From Heterohyrax brucei (lineage: Eukaryota > Chordata > Mammalia > Hyracoidea > Procaviidae): a stretch of DNA of 64,000 nt. Position 1 is the stretch's first letter. Each line of letters begins with the position of its first letter. Made by a program: the position numbers and the translations under genes. The stretch lies in NCBI GenBank assembly GCA_028571685.1, contig CM053143.1, positions 1,865,501-1,929,500 of the forward strand. The letters run 5' to 3'. The notes under the pieces were generated by a model. That model worked only from the letters and a program-made list of their open reading frames with translations, had not been told where the DNA came from and did not search any database. This document shows positions 1 to 10,374 of the stretch, one piece after another.

Positions 1-298
1 AGTGACTCTGTCTTCCAAATCAAAAATTCTCTTTCCTGTTTGTTCTGTTCTATTTTCTTGGCTTTGAATTGAAGTTTCTATGTCTTTCATTTTATTCTTG
101 ATCTGTTGGATTTCAGAGTACTGATGTTCTGTCAGATCAAACAGCTTGCTTAATTTTTTTTTTTGCTCTACTGCATTTTGTATAAGATCTAGTAGGGCTC
201 TCTATATAATCCTTTTGTATTCACTTTCCTATAGTTTCAGAAAAGCTTCTTCGTCTGGGAAGTTCTGAGGTGGTTTCTTTTGGGGGCCTTCTGATGCC
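1..298 (-). pseudogene. L1-A ORF1 N-terminal part (partial)
   Basis: The minus strand encodes the start of L1 ORF1, the RNA-binding chaperone of the L1 particle. It resembles the N-terminus of the L1-I copy (M-A-S-E then a proline-rich stretch, F-P-D-E-E-x-F-L-K-L), followed by the start of the coiled-coil region. The likely start is the CAT near 298, by alignment with the inner methionine of L1-I ORF1. Only about 100 codons lie in the window, so whether the whole ORF1 is intact cannot be judged; the frame shown is already degenerate. Confidence 0.7.
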
Positions 299-1325
299 AT
301 TGCTGACTTCCAGGTTACTGTCCTCTCCAATGTCTGCTGCTTTGGGGGCATTATGTGGGTCAATAGAGGCTGGGAGAGATGCTTGGAAGATGTACCACAG
401 TTGTTTATGTCATCTTAAGATGAGAAGTAAAAAGTGAAAAGTGACTTTGGCACCTTCCAAAGTCAGTCAGGTTTTCAGGTACATAATTCACTGTTCCCAG
501 CTGGCAAAGTAAGCACCTCTATATTTAACACCCACTGTTATAAACTAGCTCAAAATACAGAAAGGCTACTGTCCTCCTGGCCTCTGCTGTTGGGCCCCTG
601 CCTTAGGCAATATTGTGTAGAACTCTGCTTTTCTATTGAAAAAGCAATCTCTTCTCGGTAGGAACTGCATCTCAGCCCAGGAATTAAGTCCAGCTGAGGC
701 TTCCGCGTGAATGACCCTGCCTCCCAGTAAAGCAAGATGGCGTCCTGTATAAGCTCGCCAGCCAGCCAAGAGTGTTGAAATGCCCAGAGTCCACATCCTC
801 TGCCGCTGGGCCCCAGCCCCAGATGACACTGTGCAAAACACTGCCTCCTTGATAGAAAAGTGCTCTCCCCCCAGCAGGAGCCACCTCCCAGCCTAAGAAT
901 CAAGTCCAGCCAGGGTCTCTGCCTGGGATCCTCCATTTCCCGATTGTCCAGAGGAGCCGAGGTGTATAGAGTCCAAAGCCAGTCTCTCAGAACCTGGCAA
1001 TTATGCTTGTTGGTCCCACCAGCACTGCGTCCAAGATCAGCAGCTAGTCAAGTCCCAATTCTGCCCACCAGCCAAAACAGAGGGGAAAAAAATCAAAATG
1101 GTGAGTTACCTTCAGTCTGTACAAGCCTGTGCTCGCCAACAGCGGGCTCAGAGAAAAAGAGGAAGTTTTGCATTCGGTGGTATGAAGTCCAGATTAACAG
1201 CCCTATGCCACATCCGAGGGCTCACTAGGTGTCCAGAAGGCTCTGTTTAACTATCATATCAGGTCTTGGTTTCCAGAGGGATTTATGGAGACATGACTTT
1301 AGTCCACGATATTGTCTCCACCACC
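1..1325 (-). mobile_element. L1-A: L1 5' end (5' UTR and ORF1 start), cut by window edge
   Basis: Read on the minus strand, this begins near 1,325 with a variant of the L1 5' start (aagatggcggacta in better copies), has about 1 kb of GC-richer 5' UTR, and enters ORF1 near 298. The family match is to the 5' end of L1-I at 46.3 kb. Within the 5' UTR a block of about 216 bp is tandemly repeated (GGGCCCCTGCCTTAGG near 591 and GGGCCCCAGCCCCAGA near 807). The right end abuts ORF2 sequence of another L1 in the same orientation, so L1-A probably inserted into L1-B. The rest of L1-A lies left of the window. The open frames across 430-1,230 are chance frames in the UTR. Confidence 0.85.
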
Positions 1326-4116
1326 CCAAGTAAATTTCCATTTTACATTCCCACTAGCAGTGTAGAAGTGTTCCAGTCTCTCTACAACCTCTGTAACATT
1401 TATTATTTTGTGCTTTTTGGATCAGTGCCAGCCTTATTGAAGTGAGATGGTATTTCATTGTGGCTTTGATTTGAATTTCTTTAATGGCTAATGATTATGT
1501 GCAATTCCTCATTTATCTGTTAGCTGGCTGGTTGTCTTCTTTGTTGAAGTGCATGTTTATGTGCTTTGCCAATTTTTGAATTGTGTTATTTGTCTTTTTC
1601 TTGTTCAGGTTTTGCACTACCTTGTAGATTACAGAGATTAGATACTGATCAGATTCATGGTAACCCAATTTCTTTCCCAGTCTGTACTTAGTCTTTTTAA
1701 TCTTTGGTGAAGGCTTTGCGATAAATGTAACTGTTTGAATTAGGGGAGTTTCTGGTTGTTTGTTATTTACTCTGGTGTTTGTGCACTGTTAATAATGTTT
1801 TATATTCTGTTGATGCCATGCATTATAGCTCTCAGTGCATTTCCTTAATTTTTCTTCTATTATTTTTATCATTTTTTATTTTATATTGAGGAATTAGATA
1901 AATTTTTAGGTAGTTTTTATACATCCTGTGACATGTAGGTCTTGTTTCATTGTTCTGCAGGTGTATATCCAGTTAAAAAGACTGTCTTTGCCCCAGTTTA
2001 TGAACTTTCGGCCTTTGTCAAATATCAGCTGCTCATAGATGGATGATGTCTATCTGAATTTTCAGTTCTTTTCCATTGGTCTATGTATCTGTTTCTGTAC
2101 CAATACCAGTCTATTTTTCACTTCAGTGGCAGCATAATACTTTCTAAAGTCAGTGTGAGGCCTCCCACTTTGTCCTTCTTCAATAAGGTTTTATTTATCT
2201 GGGGCTTTTTCCTTTTCTGTATGAAGTTGGTGACTTGTTTCTCTACCTCATTAAAAAAAGGAATTTTTATTGGAATTGCATTGTATCTGTAGACAGCTTT
2301 GGGTAAAACAGACATTTTCAAGATGTTGAGTCTTCCTATCCACAAGCAAGGTAGATTTCTCCACTTAAGTAAGTCACTTCTTGTTTCTTGCAGTAGAATC
2401 TTGCAATTTTCTCTGTATAGGCCTTCTTAAGAGCTGTTGTAAATGGTATTGATTTGGCGATTTCCTTTTTGATAGTCCCTTTGTTGATATAAAGGAATCC
2501 AAATGATTTCTATATGTTTAACTTGTATCCTGATACTCTGCTTATGTCTTCTGTTATTTCTTATATACTCTTTCTCTGTGTGTGTATGTGTGTGTATTCT
2601 TGAGGGTTTTCTGTGTTTATGATCGTATCATCTGCAAACAGAGATATTGTTGCTTCTTCCTTACTAATTAGTATGCCCCCCCTTTTTTGTCCTTCGTGAT
2701 TGTTCTTTCTGGCACCTCCAGCACAGTGTTGAATAAAAGTGGTGACAAGGAGCATCTTTGTCTGGTTCTACTTCTCAGGGGGAATGCTTACAGTCTACCC
2801 ATTTAGGAAGATACTTGATTTGGGCTCTCATAGATGGTCTTACTATGTTGAGGAATTTCCCTTCTATTCCTATTTTGCTGAGAGTTTTTAACATGAATGG
2901 ATGTTGGGTTTTATCAAATGCTTTTCTGTATCAGTTGATAAAAAATCAAGTGTTTTTTTTTGTTTTATTTATGTGGTTATTACATTAATTGTTTTTCTAA
3001 TGTAGAAGTGTCCCTGACATGAATCCTACCGGATCATCATGAAGTATTTTTTTGGATGTGCTGTTCAATTATAATGGCTAGAATTTTGTTGAGCATTTTT
3101 GCCTCTAAGTTCATGAGAGATATTGGTCTGTAGTTTCCTTTTTTATTTTTGTGCTGTCTTTATGTGGTTTTGGTATCAAGGTTATGCTGGCTTCACAGAA
3201 GGAATTTGGGAGTATTCCATCTTTTCTGTGCTCTAATACCACCTTAATAATGTTGGTATTAACTCTTTTCTGAAAGTTTGGTAGAACTCTCCAGTGAAGT
3301 CATCAAGGCCAAGGCTTTATTTGTTTGGAAGTTTTAAAATTACCCTTTACCTTCTTCTTTTGTGATGGGTTTATTTAGTTTTTCTACTTCTATTTGTGCT
3401 AATTTTGTCAGGTTGTGTGTTTCCAGAAATCCATTTTCTCCAGGTTTCAGATTTATTAAAGTATCATTTTTCATAGTATTCTGCTATGATTATTTTCATT
3501 TCAGTTGGGTCTGTCTTGTGGTCACCTGTCTAACTTATTTGAGTTATTAACTTCCTCTCTTGTTTTTCTTTTGTCATTTTGGCCAATGCGTTATTGATTT
3601 TGTTGATCTTCTCGGAGAACCAGCTTGTGTTTTGTTAACTCTTTCAATCATTATTCTCTAATTCACTTTTTTTCTGCCATATTATTATTAATTATTTACT
3701 TTGTGCTGGTGCCACAAGGATTCTTTTGCTGTAATTTTATTTTCTTATTGGAGTTGTATGGTTGATTCTTGGATTTGAGTCCTTTTTCTTTTTGGATCTG
3801 TGCATTTATTAAGATAAATTGACCTATGAACACTGTTTTTGCTGTGATTCATAGATTCTGGACTATGTAAAGGCATTCAACTGTGTGGATCATAATAAAT
3901 CATGGATAACATTGCAGAGAATAGTAATTCTATAACATTAATTATGCTCATGAAGAATCTATATGTGGATTAAGAGACAGTTGTGCAAACAGAACAATGG
4001 AATACTGTGTGGTTTAAAGTCAGGAAAGATGTATGTCAGGGTTGTAACCTCTCACCATAACTTTCAGTCTGTATGCCAAATAACCCAAGAAGCTGGACTA
4101 TATAAAGAAGAATGTC

Positions 4117-5204
4117 TCATAACCTGGTTTCAGCTGGAAGACATTATGTTGAGTGAAAGTAGTCAGAAACAAAAGGACAAATATTGTATGAGACCCCTAC
4201 GAAAAAATCTCAAAAAGAACTGATGTATAGAAGAAAAGACTCTTTGATGGCTGCAAAGGAGGGGAGGAAGGGAAGGCGAGGGGGGGAGATTTCAGATTAG
4301 ATCATTGGTAGATATTTGGTGGATGAAATCGGTGATAGCACGCATTAGAAACAAGAACAATATTAAGTGGACTTCAGCGTAACTTGAATACTCCTTCCCT
4401 CTTAACTCAATATTGCAAGGACAGAGTAGCTGGGGCAGGGGGCAGGAGCTCATGATCTTACGCAAAATCAAGGTCAATTGGCACAACTAGTATTTGCTAA
4501 TAGGGCTCTCTGCACTTCACATTGGTGAGTGGTGTCTGGGGTCTTAAAAGCTGTCAACCTGCCATCCAAGGGCACAGCAAATGGTCCCAACTCAGCAGGA
4601 ATGGCTGCTCACTGAGGACCAAAATGACGTGGGGTAAAGACAACCCAGAAGATAGACCCACATGAGTGGGTGCCTACATGGACTTGGTACCGGAAAAAAT
4701 GGATGGTGCCCGGCCACCACCAGTGATAGCCACGATGGAGCTCACTAAGTTGAGTCTCACTGGCAACACAACAATAAAAAGGGGAGCACCCTGAGATCTC
4801 CACTAAAAGACTACAATAGATGGTCCAGCAGCTTCAGGGTTCCCCTGGGAGCACAGCCCCTGGCCCTGATGCTACCCTTGCCCATAAATCATAATGAAGG
4901 TCCACTCTTCAGACACGAATGGATTGGAGTTTGTGATGCAAAGTGACCATATTGGATGCACTTTATGGTTCTATGCATCTATAGGATATCATCCTGCTTA
5001 CCTTTGGCTGGAGGAAGGAGAATGGGTGGAGAGGATGGGAAAGGAGACTGTTGGGAGGATGAAACATATATGGAGCAGAGAGGAATAGTGGGCTGTCACC
5101 GGACAGGGAGAGCAGTGAAAGCTGCAGGTAGGTGGGCATGTAAATTTATATGGGAATGTACATTTTCACTCAGTCATAATAAAAAAATAATAATCTCAAA
5201 AAAA
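4117..5204 (+). mobile_element. L1 3' end nested in RTE-1
   Basis: This copy starts in the last ~30 ORF2 codons (frame reads L-E-D-I-M-L-S-E-S-S-Q) and includes the complete ~1 kb L1 3' UTR, ending in an A-rich tail after TCACTCAGTCATAATAAAA. RTE sequence on both sides is colinear, and an imperfect target duplication (AAGAAGAATGTC left, AAGAACGAAATGTC right) frames it. Its 5' truncation point is the same as in the copy at 25,291. The short open frames at 4,292-5,282 are chance frames in the UTR. Confidence 0.85.
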
Positions 5205-5337
5205 GAACGAAATGTCAGGATTGGAGGAAGACTCCTTAGCAACTTACATTATGCAAATAACAATCTTGCTTGCTGGAAGTGAAGAGAATTTGAAACACTT
5301 ATTGATGAAAATCAAAGGCCACAGCTTTCAATACTGA

Positions 5338-5775
5338 TTGCACCTCAACATTAAGAAAACAGATGTCCCTACCACTGGACTAGTAGGCAGCATCATGACA
5401 AATGGAGAAAGCATTGAGGTTGTCAAGTATTTAGTTTTATGTGTTTCTATAATCAACTTCCATGGAAACAGCAGTCAAGAAATCAAAAGATGCATTGCAT
5501 TGAGAAAATTGGCTGCAAAGGACCTCTTTAAAGCACTGAAAAGTAAAGCTGTCACCTTGAAGACTAAAGTGTGCCTAACCCAAGCCATGACATTTTCAAT
5601 TGCATCATATGCACGCAAAAGGTGGGCAATAAATAAGGAAGAGAGAAAAAGAATTGATGCCTTTGAATTGTGGTGCTGGAGAAGAATATTCAGTATACTA
5701 TGGACTGCCAGAGGAATAAAAGATCTGTTCTGGAAGAAGTACAGTTATAGAGCACCTTGTAAGTGCAGATGGTGA
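5338..5775 (+). pseudogene. RTE reverse transcriptase C-terminal fragment
   Basis: An open frame of about 145 codons corresponds to the region following the RT core in RTE ORFs. It shows L-N-I-K-K-T near the start, H-G-N-S-S-Q-E-I-K-R in the middle and A-F-E-L-W-C-W-R-R near residue 108. The family's protein makes new copies by target-primed reverse transcription, but this piece lacks the endonuclease and most of the RT, and the frame is lost before the normal C-terminus. It is the clearest protein-level evidence for RTE in the window. Confidence 0.8.
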
Positions 5776-7154
5776 GACTGCTTCTTACAAACTTTGGACA
5801 TGTCAGGAGGGATCAATACCTGGAGAAGGGTATCATGCAGGGAAAGTAGACGGTCAGTGACTGCAACAATAGGCTTAAGCATAAGAATGATTGTGGACAT
5901 AATGCAGGATCTGGCAGAGTTTTGTTCTGTTTTGCATAGGGTCACTACGAGTCAGAACTGACTGGATGGCAACTAACAGCAACATAGGTTCTGGTAGGAT
6001 GTATTTTAATTCCTATTTGATTCTATGATTTTTTTTTTTTAATTCTGTCCTTGATTTCTTCTATAATCCAGTAGTTTCTGAAGAAGGAATTATGCAGTTG
6101 TCATATGTTTGATTTCTTTTCCTTCTTTTTCTCTGTTATTGATTTGTATTTTTACGACTTTATGATCTGAAAAAAATACTTGTGATATTTTAATACTTTA
6201 AATTTTGTGAAGGATTGCTTTGTAGCCTAACATGTGTTCCGTGCTGCAGAATGTTCCATGTGTACTGGAAAAGAATATATACTTGGATGCTGTTGGATGG
6301 AATGTTGTGCTTATGACTATGAGGTCCAATTGGTTGAACATGGTATTTTGAATCTTCCACGTCTTTATGGAGTGTTTACTTAGGTGTTCTGGCTTTCATT
6401 GCAAGTGGTGTGTTGACATCTCCTACCATTATTGTGAAGATGACTTTTGCTGTTTTCAGTGAAGTTAGTGTTTGTTCATTTCTTTAGTTTGTTTGTGTAA
6501 AAGTAGTTTGAAGCCCTGTGGTTCAGTGCATAGATTTTTAATATGGTTATGTCCTCCTGGACTACTGACACTTTAATTGTTAAATAGTGTCCTTGCTTAT
6601 CCAGTGTGGTGAATTTTACTTAAAGTCTGTTTTATCAGAGATAAAGATTGCGACTCCTGTTCCTTTTTGAATGATGTGTATTTTCCCATCCTTTGAGTTC
6701 TGGTTTGTTCATTTCTTTCAGTCTAAGGTGTGTCTCCTGTGGGCAACATGTGGATGGGGCATATTTCTTTATCAATCTGCTATTGTCCTCTTAATATGCA
6801 TTTGATTCATTTATATTCAGCACAGTCATTGAAAAGGTGTGAGCATAGTGCTGTTATTTTAGTATCTTTTTCTGTGCATTATAGACAATTTATTTTATTT
6901 TCTAAGTTGAGTCTTTTTTCTTTATGTTTTGATCTTTTGCAATGTGAGTGGTTTTGTATTTCCCTATACTTCACTTTTTTCTTGTTTTTATTTTGATGCA
7001 GAAGACTGATATTTTCCATTTTGGGTCCCTTAATATGTTACCTCTATTTTTCAAAATTCAAGCCAGTTTTTATTTTTATTTTTTTAACATCTTAAGATAT
7101 TAAGATGTAAGATCTATGATTACACTTTTGTAAGTTCCTCTTTTTTTTTTTTTT

Positions 7155-7360
7155 ACTTGGAAAACCTGGTGGTGTAGTGGTTAAGCGCTATGGCTACTAA
7201 CCAAAAGGTCAGCAGTTTGAAGCCACCAAGCACTCCTTGGAAACTCTATGGATTCTATGGGGCATTTGTACTATGTCTTATATGGTAGCTATGAATCAGA
7301 ATCAACTCAACTCGATGGCAACAAGTTTCATTTGGCTTGTTTTTTGGGTTTTTTTTTGTT
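7155..7360 (+). repeat. AfroSINE (near full length)
   Basis: A tRNA-like head (ACCTGGTGGTGTAGTGGTTA as A box, GGTCAGCAGTTTGAAGCC as B box) is followed by the body CTCCTTGGAAACTCTATGG and the tail ATGAATCAGAATCAACTCAA...GGCAAC, then T/G-rich sequence. It lies in L1-B after a T-run. This is the most complete SINE head in the window and supports the afrotherian host call. Confidence 0.85.
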
Positions 7361-7399
7361 ACAATGTTTGCATAATGACAACTCTGTCTCCTTATTTTC

Positions 7400-8500
7400 A
7401 GAGTTTTGCCTAAGATTTATTTGTGTGATTCTCCTATGTGGGTTGATATCCTGTTACTCTGTTTCGTATTCTGGTCTTGGGTATTTAGTGGTATTATTGA
7501 TTCTCTAACCAAAGGACTCACTTTAGTATTTGTTACATTATTTTTTTAAATTCCCTAAATTTATTTTTATTAGGAAGTGTCCTAGTTTTACCATCATATT
7601 TGAGACACAATTTGGTTGGATATATAGTTCTTGGCTGGCAGTTATTTTCCTTCAAAGCTTTGTATATGTCATTCCATTGCCTTCTTTCCAACATGGTTGC
7701 TGCTGAGTAGTTCAAGTTTACTCTTACTGATTTTCCTTTCTAGGTTATCTTTTATTTATCCTTAAACAGCAATGGGTAGGTTAGCTACTTTTAAAAGTAT
7801 CTCTTTATCTGAGTTTTGGCAAGTTTCATTACAACATGCCTTGGTGTCTTTCTTTTGGGATCTACCTTGTGTGAAGTTTGATGAATTTCTTTGATAGGTA
7901 TCTTATCATCTTTGGTGAGATCAGGGAAGTTTTCTGTCAACAAATCTTTACCAATTCTCCTTGTACTTTTCATTAGGCCCCCTCCTCATTCTGGTTACTC
8001 CAATCACTCATACATTATTCCTCTTTAGATTCCCAAATAATTCTTAGTGTCTCTTTATCTTTTTAATTCTTTTATCCAATTTTTCCTCAAATATGTTGAT
8101 GTCATGTCCTTTATCTTAAGTTTCACTAATTCAGCCTTTCTTTGTCTCAGATATGCTGATTTGACTTTCTACTGATTTGGCTAGTTCTATAAATTCATAT
8201 TAATTATCTGAATGTCTAATTCTTGCTACTGTATGCTTTCTTGCAGCCTGTCTAATTTGTCATTACGTTTTGCTGCATTTTGCCTTATCTCTTTTCTGAT
8301 CTTTTGAAGAGTTCTAACTATTTATGTTTTATATTCTACCTCTGATATATCTCTGGAAAATCTGATTCTTTGTTTTGGGAGCTTTCTTAAGATATCATGA
8401 TCTGCTTCTTTATGTGATTTAAAATTGACTCTTGTCTCTGAGCCATTGTAAGTTGTGTTTATTTACTTTATGTTTGCCTATCATGTTTTAGCTTCTTGTT
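7400..8500 (-). pseudogene. L1-B ORF1 remnant
   Basis: Antisense frames at 7,533-7,715 and 7,791-7,973 resemble the L1 ORF1 C-terminal domain (Y-P-T-K-L-C-L-K-Y-D-G-K-T) and RRM region (D-P-K-R-K-T-P-R-H), the same motifs as L1-I ORF1 (K-R-K-T-P-R-R). ORF1 forms the RNA-packaging trimer of the L1 particle. The frame is broken in several places and no start can be chosen with confidence. Confidence 0.7.
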
Positions 8501-9411
8501 TTGAAATGTCCAAATAGTGTGTGATTGTTTTTCCTTTGAAGCTTTAATATTCTGTCAGCAGGTGGTGAGAGCTATTGCTAGACATGGAAGCCCAATATTC
8601 TGTTTACTTCTCTTATATGGACTCAGCTCAGGTGTCTAAGGAGTCAGTCACCAAGTGTGTGGTGCAGGCTCTAGCCTACTCTCTCAGATGGGCAAGGTGA
8701 TTGGTACAGGCACAGGTGTCTTGCTACATCTGCTGAGAGAGGCAGGGGACTAACAGGCATTCTTGAGTGTCTGTGAAGATGGTGTATCTCCTTATGTCTG
8801 AATCTAGGTGAAGGAACAGTTTCTGTATAGGTTTTCTGGCTTAGTGGAGTCATAAGATTTTTTTTTTCTCCCTGCACCCAGTTTTTTAATTGTTCCCTCT
8901 CTGAGTCTCAGATGGCTAAGGGTAGGCTTAAGGAGTCCTGCATCCAGTTCAGTTAATGAAGTCAGATTCCAGAGCTGGAGACAGTGCACAGAAGTGAGAG
9001 AAGCACTGGGAGAGAGGCTTAATTTGAAGGAATAGCTTAGATCTGTGTTTGCTGTAGGTTACATGCAAAAATTTCTGTTTCAAGGACTGATACTGTTCCT
9101 CACTGGTTCCAGAGGCATGAGTGGATTCTCCAGTTTCTCCTACTGAGGAGTATGCCCACCAACATTTACCATTGTGCTCACCACACTGGCTGTGGCCTTT
9201 TCCTGGCAGGTCAGGACTGTGAATCCTGTGTACTTCTGTAGCTACTCAGTTTCTCAGTTTCTCAGTCCAACTTCTCAACTTTCTCCTTGATATTAAGGGC
9301 TCCCAGAGTGTTGTATACATTGGATTCACTTGTTCTTTCTGGTCTTTATTGTTAGAGGGGTAATGGGAAATGTTAGACTACTCAGACACCTTGTCTCCAC
9401 CTCTACTGGAA

Positions 9412-10010
9412 AGTGAAATGTTCTTTTGACAATGAAAGCAATGTCATTCTTCTCTAACTTGTCATTCCTGACAAACTAAACCATATTACAGTCTAATTCA
9501 AAATGTCTGTACTAGTCCATTTCAGCCCATTAATGTTTAGCACATACATGTTCCATTTCATGTTTGATGACTTCCAGTTACCTAGATTCATACTTCATAC
9601 ACTTCACACTCTGATTGTAATGTTTGCAGGTTTTTTTCTTATTTTTCATCATGCCTCACCAGCAAATAAAAATCCCCAAAGACTTGCTGCATCCATGTCA
9701 TTGACATCAATTCTATTTTGAGGAGGAAACTCATCCCCAGACATACACTGAGTGTCTTTCAACCAGTGGGGCTCAACTACTGGAACTCCATTAGACAAAA
9801 TTCCTCTTTTATTTATAAGGTTTTCACTTGCCAGTGTCTTTAGAAGTTGATCACTAAGTCCTTTTTAGTCTTAGTCTGGAATGTCCATCGGAACCTGTCT
9901 ACCATGGGTGACCTTGCTGGTGTTTGAAATATTGGTGACATAGCTTCCAACATAATAGCAACACAGAAGCCACGATAGTATGACAAACTGACAGTCAAGT
10001 GGTAGATACA
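9412..10010 (-). mobile_element. RTE 5' region, antisense (5' UTR and start of endonuclease)
   Basis: On the minus strand this reads as an RTE 5' region. It has a leader with TGACAAACTGACAG-type sequence near 9,990 and then a degenerate endonuclease start near 9,500-9,560 (G-L-K-W and M-N-L-like residues as in the RTE 'TWNVRSMN...LGISELKW' block). The second copy at 31,256-31,735 aligns with it along its length, which supports a common family. It ends exactly where the 5' end of L1-B begins, so L1-B probably inserted into it and the rest lies off the left edge. Family assignment relies on my recall of RTE sequence. Confidence 0.6.
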
Positions 10011-10243
10011 ATGAGTAAAAGCTACTGAAACTCCAGAGTTAAAATGTATAGTATATGCTACAAAAATCAGCTATTATCTCTTTCTTAAAATTCTTATATT
10101 CCTAACTCAAGACTCGCTAGGATTACACATAGCTTTTAACCAGCTTGTTCCAACTGATTTGTAGGAGCTCAGGTATTTAATATGTAAGGTTAAATGATAA
10201 ACTATCTCTTCTTTCTTACTTACTAGGAATACAGCCTCTGCTG

Positions 10244-10362
10244 GTGAGTTAATTCCAAGTTATAGTGATCTTATATGTCAGAGTAAAACTTCTCTATAGC
10301 ACTTCCAAAGAACACTTGGCAGATTGGAACTGCTGCCCTTTTGGCCACCAGGTTTTCCATCA
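10244..10362 (-). repeat. AfroSINE, antisense, partial
   Basis: The reverse complement reads AAACCTGGTGGCCAAAAGGG, then the B-box-like GGCAGCAGTTCCAATC, the CTTTGGAAG body and a degenerate tail (ATCACTATAACTTGGAATT). The A-box side is shortened. It lies between the RTE 5' region and L1-C. Confidence 0.75.
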
Positions 10363-10374
10363 CACAAATGTGTG

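Larger units (their letters stand above)
3862..5988 (+). mobile_element. RTE-1: 5'-truncated BovB/RTE LINE inserted in L1-B
   Basis: Plus-strand RTE starting inside the reverse transcriptase (YSKAFNCVDHN-like near 3,863) and ending at the RTE tail near 5,935-5,988 (GGGTCACTACGAGTCAG...). The C-terminal part at 5,338-5,770 is recognisable by RRIDAFELWCWRR-type residues (here K-R-I-D-A-F-E-L-W-C-W-R-R-I), a hallmark of BovB/RTE ORFs. The insertion is flanked by TTCTGG at 3,856-3,861 and 5,989-5,994, and joining the flanks restores the L1 sequence. An L1 3' end is nested in it at 4,117-5,204. It is 5'-truncated, as is usual for RTEs, and its frame is broken. Confidence 0.85.
1326..6840 (-). pseudogene. 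L1-B ORF2 remnant (endonuclease, reverse transcriptase, C-terminus)
   Basis: Antisense relic of L1 ORF2, the endonuclease/reverse transcriptase used for target-primed reverse transcription. The endonuclease N-terminus is near 6,840, the phosphate-rich loop region around 6,420, the linker near 6,000-6,100, and RT motifs around 2,620-2,900 (a remnant of F-A-D-D-T near 2,625). The C-terminal cysteine-rich segment is near 1,330-1,450. The RTE insertion at 3,862-5,988 splits the gene after the YQN segment. Many stops and frameshifts are present and no frame exceeds about 90 codons, so it is a fossil. Confidence 0.8.
1326..9410 (-). mobile_element. L1-B: old, nearly full-length L1, interrupted by an RTE and a SINE
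   Basis: The minus strand carries, from right to left, an L1 5' UTR (about 8,540-9,410), ORF1 (about 7,400-8,500), an inter-ORF region and ORF2 (about 1,326-6,840). The ORF2 C-terminal region stops at 1,325, where L1-A begins, so the 3' UTR is expected left of the window. ORF2 is split at 3,861/5,989 by an RTE and the ORF1 side carries an AfroSINE at about 7,155-7,360. All frames are heavily broken, and poly(T) and A/T decay suggest an old copy. L1 identity is seen in antisense matches to the better copies at 36-40 kb and 49-52 kb. Confidence 0.85.

Noticed and set aside
550-1228. Overlapping open frames on both strands of up to 128 codons
   Set aside because: They lie in the GC-rich 5' UTR of L1-A, which has few stops; no domains.
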